Positions 1 through 3,787 of a stretch of 5,988 nucleotides of DNA are shown here, in pieces (position 1 is the stretch's first letter; the number at the start of each line of letters is the position of its first letter). The translations under genes were made by a program, and so were the position numbers. Below the pieces are notes generated by a model. That model was given only the letters and a program-made list of their open reading frames with translations. It had not been told where the DNA came from and made no database searches. Source of the stretch: an uncultured Methanobrevibacter sp. (GTDB taxonomy: Archaea > Methanobacteriota > Methanobacteria > Methanobacteriales > Methanobacteriaceae). The stretch covers positions 1 to 5,988 of the forward strand of contig CAJGDA010000095.1 in NCBI GenBank assembly GCA_904501935.1, read 5' to 3'.

Positions 1-1
1 A

Positions 2-238
2 GAAAACCTCCTACACCCATACACAAAAGCACTCTACAAAGCACTCCCCGCAAACGGATTCAACCTAACCAAAGGACATCAGCCACTACACGGAGAAATA
101 CCAAACGGATGCCCATACTACGACAGATGCGAAATGAAATTCGATAGATGTAAGGATGAAAGACCTGAACTTATCGACCTAGGAAAGAAAAAAGTCAGAT
201 GTTTTAAATACGAAGGAGGTGTAGAAGATGGAACTTAA
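2..238 (+). CDS. C-terminal end of OppD/DppD/NikD-like ABC transporter ATP-binding protein (5' truncated)
   Basis: Only the last 78 residues are inside the window; the nucleotide-binding core lies to the left. The visible part reads HPYTKALYKALP, followed by a short linker, GEIPNGCPYYDRC and two more cysteines, which is the C-terminal oligopeptide/dipeptide transporter extension (oligo_HPY type) of OppD, DppD and NikD ATPases. The four cysteines are visible residues 37, 43, 50 and 67 (CX5CX6CX16C). In some family members this module holds an iron-sulfur cluster; that it does so here is inference. The protein would energise import of oligopeptides or nickel/metal complexes at the cytoplasmic face, paired with the next gene, whose start codon lies inside this one (11-base overlap). 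Oddity: up to about position 141 the two-fold pyrimidine codons end almost always in C, unlike the genes downstream. Substrate cannot be told from this fragment. Confidence 0.88.
   Translation, partial: ENLLHPYTKALYKALPANGFNLTKGHQPLHGEIPNGCPYYDRCEMKFDRCKDERPELIDLGKKKVRCFKYEGGVEDGT
215..220 (+). promoter_or_regulatory. Strong Shine-Dalgarno GGAGGT for the second ABC ATPase
   Basis: GGAGGT, within AAGGAGGTG at 213-221, sits 7 bases before the ATG at 228 and matches the 16S anti-Shine-Dalgarno almost fully. It lies inside the coding region of the preceding gene, so it fixes the start at 228 and indicates translation from the same polycistronic mRNA. Confidence 0.85.
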
Positions 239-842
239 AGGAAGCAACATTTCATTTAAATACCCTTCAGCTAAAGAATATATCTTAAAGGATATTGACA
301 TACAGCTAGACAACACTAAAATCACAGGTTTAGTCGGAGACAGTGGTAGTGGAAAGTCAACATTGTGTAAAATACTGTCGGGTTACATAAATAAATATGA
401 AGGTAATGTCACATTAGATGGTAAAGAATTGCCTTTAAAAGAATTTTGTCCAGTGCAGTTAATCTATCAACACCCTGAAAAGGTTATGAACCCAAAATGG
501 AAAATGTTAACCGTTTTAGAAGAATCATGGATGCCGGATGATGATCTTTTAGAAGATTTCGGTATTCAAAAATCATGGATGACAAGATTCCCTCAAGAGC
601 TATCAGGAGGGGAACTCCAAAGGTTCTCTGTTTTAAGAGCTCTTAACCCTAAAACAAAATTCATCATTGCTGATGAAATGACCACAATGCTTGATGCAAT
701 CACACAAGTACAAATCTTAACATCCGTCATTGAAATTGTTAAAAAAAGAAGCATGGGAATGTTACTTGTAAGTCACGATATGCCTCTTGTAGATACCATT
801 TGTGATGAAGTAATCTATTTAAAAGATATTAATGGCGTTTAG
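228..842 (+). CDS. Compact ABC transporter ATP-binding protein, OppF/DppF/NikE-like partner subunit
   Basis: This 204-residue nucleotide-binding subunit has every core ABC motif: Walker A GDSGSGKST at 37-45, Q-loop Gln81 (YQHPE), signature LSGGELQR at 125-132, Walker B FIIADE at 145-150 with catalytic Glu150, and the switch histidine at 183 (SHD). It presumably forms a heterodimer with the preceding OppD/NikD-like ATPase, with which it is translationally coupled (11-base overlap, strong Shine-Dalgarno). It is short: OppF/DppF/NikE proteins are commonly 250-330 residues. The helical subdomain between Q-loop and signature is only about 44 residues, and the chain ends right after the strand following the H-loop (VIYLKDINGV), with no C-terminal extension or cysteine module. 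The DNA after the stop is the antisense MATE gene, so no displaced tail is present. Substrate (peptide versus nickel or other metal complex) is unresolved. Confidence 0.9.
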   Translation: MELKGSNISFKYPSAKEYILKDIDIQLDNTKITGLVGDSGSGKSTLCKILSGYINKYEGNVTLDGKELPLKEFCPVQLIYQHPEKVMNPKWKMLTVLEESWMPDDDLLEDFGIQKSWMTRFPQELSGGELQRFSVLRALNPKTKFIIADEMTTMLDAITQVQILTSVIEIVKKRSMGMLLVSHDMPLVDTICDEVIYLKDINGV

Positions 843-852
843 CCATTAATAT
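826..852. terminator. Palindrome spanning both convergent stop codons, possible bidirectional terminator
   Basis: An 11-bp perfect stem (826-836 pairing with 842-852; inner bases ATTAATGGC and GCCATTAAT) encloses the 5-base loop GTTTA. The ABC stop TAG (840-842) and the MATE stop (TAA on the minus strand, 839-841) both fall in the loop and its edge. A T6 run follows at 860-865 on the plus strand, and a T4 run (complement of 821-824) follows on the minus strand. Archaeal termination depends mainly on oligo-T, so the plus direction looks better supported than the minus. The role of the hairpin itself is inference. Confidence 0.55.
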
Positions 853-2203
853 TCATTAATTTTTTAATTTGCCAATCAGCCCAAACCATAGTAATATTAT
901 TAGAAACAACTTCACCTAAAACAATACCCATCCAAGCTCCCCATACGCCATAACCTAAAACAACACCCAATAAAACAGCAAAGAACAATGTAAAACCTGT
1001 TTCTCTCATTATAGTTTGAAACATTGCTGTAATTCCTTTTCCAAGGCCTTGGAAAACATAAGTTGAAGCAACACCAACGGCCATTGTCGGGTAATATATT
1101 ACAATCCACTGCAAGAAGCTTGTAAGCTCACTCGCTATTCTTACGCTGGTACCTGTGGATGTGAAAATTGATGCAATATCTCCTGCAAACACATTTGTTA
1201 TGATTGCCACTGCAAATGCAAATACCATAGAAATTTTCATTGCATATCTATGGGCAATCTTAATGTTTTCATAGTTTTTAGCACCATAATTAGCAGCAAT
1301 AACGCTAATTAAGGCAGTTCCAATAGCCAAGATTGGAGTTGTTCCAATAATCACTATTCTCCAACCTGTTGAATAAACCGCTACCGAATCTGTTGATGAT
1401 AGAAAAGCAAGAAGAGCAGAAAAGACCGCTGCAAAGAATGCATTATTTAATAACTGAATGCTAGCCGGAATGCCAACTTTGACAATATCCCAACTGATAT
1501 CTTTTTTAAAGTTAAAATTAGATAAAACGGGCCTTAGATATGTATCTTTTTTAATATAAAGCCAGTAAATTAAAACCAGAATTACAAAAACTGCTGATAT
1601 CAATGTTGCAATAGCTGCACCTTTAACCCCTAAATTAAGATAATAGATAAAAATAGGATCTAAAATCATGTTTAATATTGCTGAGGCAATAATTGCATAC
1701 ATCGGCCTTTTAGAATCTCCTTCACCACGATAAATCCCATATAATGCATTTGAAAGAATAACAAAAATTGAACCTAAAACAATGATGTTTCCATAATCAG
1801 TTGCATATCCAATAGTCTGACCAACACCCATTGCATTTAGGATGGGTATAAGGAAAATTAAAAGAATAATTGTTATGATAATAGATACAATAATGTCTAT
1901 TAAAATTGAATGAATTGATGCATTATCTGCTTTTAGTTTGTTTCCTTCACCTACATATTTTGAGATTGCAAAAGCGGCACCCGCTCCAAGGCCGTTTCCA
2001 AAACCGACCAAAATCATGAAAACAGGTGTAAAAAATCCAACACCTGCAAGAGCATCAGCACCCAAGCCAGATACCCAAGCCGCATCAATGAGATTGTATA
2101 AGCTAGAAATGAGCAATGAAATAATCAACGGTAGGGATATATTGATTAATGCTTTCTTAGGATTTCCAAGCATTATCTCTACACTTTTTGAATTATCATT
2201 CAT
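839..2203 (-). CDS. MATE family multidrug/cation antiporter (DinF/archaeal type)
   Basis: This 454-residue protein has the usual MATE length, and its hydrophobicity fits 12 membrane helices in two six-helix halves. The first half opens with GNPKKALINISLPLIISLL and the helix-1 segment SLYNLIDAAWVSGLG, and continues with the typical GLGAGAAFAISKYVGEG and IYRGEGDSKRPM. Asp40 in helix 1 and Asn178/Asp182 in helix 5 (NMILDP) match the spacing of the acidic ion-binding residues Asp41 and Asn180/Asp184 known from the archaeal PfMATE, so cation-coupled export is expected. The second half keeps FQGLGKG and the following MRETGF. The substrate is not predictable; MATE proteins export cationic drugs and metabolites. 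The gene is convergent with the ABC ATPase, overlapping it by 4 bases, and divergent from the symporter gene. The ATG at 2201-2203 has no Shine-Dalgarno; a TATA box about 28 bases upstream suggests a nearly leaderless mRNA. Confidence 0.93.
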   Translation of the reverse strand: MNDNSKSVEIMLGNPKKALINISLPLIISLLISSLYNLIDAAWVSGLGADALAGVGFFTPVFMILVGFGNGLGAGAAFAISKYVGEGNKLKADNASIHSILIDIIVSIIITIILLIFLIPILNAMGVGQTIGYATDYGNIIVLGSIFVILSNALYGIYRGEGDSKRPMYAIIASAILNMILDPIFIYYLNLGVKGAAIATLISAVFVILVLIYWLYIKKDTYLRPVLSNFNFKKDISWDIVKVGIPASIQLLNNAFFAAVFSALLAFLSSTDSVAVYSTGWRIVIIGTTPILAIGTALISVIAANYGAKNYENIKIAHRYAMKISMVFAFAVAIITNVFAGDIASIFTSTGTSVRIASELTSFLQWIVIYYPTMAVGVASTYVFQGLGKGITAMFQTIMRETGFTLFFAVLLGVVLGYGVWGAWMGIVLGEVVSNNITMVWADWQIKKLMNING

Positions 2204-2225
2204 AAGTTAATATTAAAATTTATTC

Positions 2226-2240
2226 AAATATAAATTTAAT
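2226..2240 (-). promoter_or_regulatory. BRE/TATA element for the MATE gene
   Basis: Read on the minus strand this is ATTAAA followed by TTTATATTT, close to the archaeal BRE plus TTTAWATA arrangement. The TATA centre is about 28 bases from the MATE ATG, so initiation about 25 bases downstream would fall within a few bases of the start codon. The whole intergenic region is very AT-rich, so chance matches are possible. Confidence 0.5.
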
Positions 2241-2268
2241 TAAAAAACATTACAACAATAATCTTTAT

Positions 2269-2280
2269 GAAATTTAAATA
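2269..2280 (+). promoter_or_regulatory. BRE/TATA element for the sodium symporter gene
   Basis: GAAA followed by TTTAAATA matches the methanogen BRE/TATA pattern exactly in its TATA part. Its centre is about 28 bases before the ATG at 2305, predicting a nearly leaderless transcript. An alternative plus-strand TATA-like sequence, TATAAATT at 2229-2236, would give a leader of about 45-50 bases that keeps the weak AAGGG (2294-2298) ribosome-binding sequence. Confidence 0.5.
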
Positions 2281-2304
2281 ATATATTAACTACAAGGGAC
2301 AAAT

Positions 2305-3753
2305 ATGGAAAAAAATGCACAATGGAACAGTACATTATCATTTATTCTTGCGATGATTGGGGTTGTAGTCGGTTTAGGCAATATATGGCGTTTTAGTTAT
2401 GTGCTTTATTCAAATGGAGGGGGAAGTTTTTTTATTCCTTATCTAATCGCCATACTTCTAATGGGAATTCCATTTTTGATATTGGAATATGGGCTTGGAT
2501 ATAACTTTAAAGACTCATTTCCGAACATATTGAAAAAAATTAATCCTAAATTCGAATTCATATCATGGATAATCATTTTACTTCTTTTTATTGTCGGCAT
2601 CTACTATGTTGTTATCATAGGATGGGATTTAACATATTTATTTTCAAGTTTAACTTTCGAATGGGGAAACGATACCGCCGCATACTTTGCTAATAATGTT
2701 GGTGGCAATTCAAATCTATCAGATCCAATTTCATTTTTAATTCCGACAACAATTAGTGTATTATTAATTTGGGCTATTATTTGGTTTATTTCACATAGGA
2801 ATTTGAATGATGGAATTGCTAAATTCTCAAAAATTGCCATACCCATACTTTTTATTTTAATGATTGGAATAGTCATTTATTCATTTACATTACCCGGAGC
2901 GAGTTTGGGTATTAAAACATTAATCACACCAGATTGGAATATGCTTTTGAATATTAAAGTGTGGCTTGCTGCATTCTCCCAAATTATATTCTCATTAAGT
3001 TTAGGTCAAGCCATAGTGATTACATATGCAAGTTACCTGCCGGATAACTCCAAATTAATAGATAATGCATTCCTTGTCGTCCTTTCAAATTCTTTGTTTG
3101 AAATCTTCACTGCATTAGGTGTTTTTTCAATTTTAGGATATATGTCCACAACAACTGGAACGCCGATGACACTATTGATTAGTGAAGGAACAGGATTGGT
3201 TTTTATTGTTTTTCCAAAAATATTTAATATAATGGGGCCAATAGGCCATATTTTAGCACCAACATTATTTATCGTTATTTTGTTTGCAGGATTATCATCA
3301 GCAATTGGAATGATAGAACCCGTAGTGAATTCAGTACTGCACAAATTTAAGATATCCCGCAGAAAATCAGCCACAATATTGTGTATCATTGGATGTATTT
3401 TCTCATTAATGTTAACAACCAATTTAGGCGGTTACCTTATTGGAATCATTGATGAGTTTATTAATGAAATTGCTATTCTTTTATTTATTGCAATACAATG
3501 CATAATCTTTTCATGGGTCTTTGATATCCAATCACTTATACCAGCTTTAAATGAAAAAAGCAGATTCAAAGTAGGAAAAAGTTGGGTTGCCACTATCAAA
3601 TATGTATTGCCAATATTTATAGTTGTAATTTGGATACTGGGAATTTTCGACAATATTACAAATCCCAACTCATTTAGCATCATCATAGATTTACTAATAA
3701 CTATAATTGTTTTAATTGTAAGCGGAATATTTTACAAAATGAATGCTGATTAG
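2305..3753 (+). CDS. Sodium-dependent symporter, NSS/SNF (SLC6, LeuT-fold) family
   Basis: This 482-residue membrane protein, with about 12 predicted helices, belongs to the neurotransmitter:sodium symporter family, whose bacterial members import amino acids with Na+. Helix 1 carries the family signature GLGNIWRF followed by NGGGSFFIPYL. By comparison with LeuT, Na+-site residues are retained: Asn26 (LeuT Asn27), Ser230 (Thr254), Asn262 (Asn286), and Ala328/Ser331/Ser332 (Ala351/Thr354/Ser355). The gate residue Arg29 (LeuT Arg30) and Phe229 (Phe253) in the helix-6 FSLSLG segment are also present. LeuT Asn21-Ala22 is replaced by Val20-Val21, so the substrate may differ. The likely role is Na+-driven uptake of an amino acid or similar small molecule; the exact substrate is unknown. 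The start at 2305 fits the signature, which begins within the first 20 residues, and has a weak AAGGG upstream. The gene stands alone, divergent from the MATE gene and convergent with the metal ATPase. Confidence 0.93.
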   Translation: MEKNAQWNSTLSFILAMIGVVVGLGNIWRFSYVLYSNGGGSFFIPYLIAILLMGIPFLILEYGLGYNFKDSFPNILKKINPKFEFISWIIILLLFIVGIYYVVIIGWDLTYLFSSLTFEWGNDTAAYFANNVGGNSNLSDPISFLIPTTISVLLIWAIIWFISHRNLNDGIAKFSKIAIPILFILMIGIVIYSFTLPGASLGIKTLITPDWNMLLNIKVWLAAFSQIIFSLSLGQAIVITYASYLPDNSKLIDNAFLVVLSNSLFEIFTALGVFSILGYMSTTTGTPMTLLISEGTGLVFIVFPKIFNIMGPIGHILAPTLFIVILFAGLSSAIGMIEPVVNSVLHKFKISRRKSATILCIIGCIFSLMLTTNLGGYLIGIIDEFINEIAILLFIAIQCIIFSWVFDIQSLIPALNEKSRFKVGKSWVATIKYVLPIFIVVIWILGIFDNITNPNSFSIIIDLLITIIVLIVSGIFYKMNAD

Positions 3754-3756
3754 TAG

Positions 3757-3787
3757 ATTCTAAAATAAAAAAAAGTAAAATTAGAAT
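3757..3787 (-). terminator. T-rich terminator of the metal ATPase gene, with inverted repeat
   Basis: Just past the ATPase stop (minus-strand TAA at 3781-3783) the minus strand runs TTTTACTTTTTTTTATTTTA, including a T8 run (complement of 3767-3774), which fits oligo-T archaeal termination. A 7-bp inverted repeat, ATTCTAA at 3757-3763 and TTAGAAT at 3781-3787, flanks the run. On the plus strand this same stretch is A-rich, so it offers no oligo-T terminator for the symporter gene ending at 3753; only the inverted repeat could serve that direction. Confidence 0.6.

Noticed and set aside
842..870. Frameshift or pseudogene explanation for the short ABC ATPase
   Set aside because: The bases after the stop are fully accounted for by the antisense MATE gene, and no displaced C-terminal ABC sequence can be read in any plus frame there.
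912..1109. Minus-strand ORF rich in Cys and Phe inside the MATE gene
   Set aside because: It is an alternate frame of the conserved MATE C-terminal half and has no independent support.
1938..2210. Plus-strand Pro/Ala-rich ORF over the start of the MATE gene
   Set aside because: It is an antisense shadow of conserved MATE helices 1-3, with no ribosome-binding site.
2604..3686. Three minus-strand ORFs antisense to the symporter (2604-2876, 3033-3422, 3432-3686)
   Set aside because: They are shadows of the NSS coding sequence; the sense frame carries the LeuT-fold signature and ion-site residues throughout.
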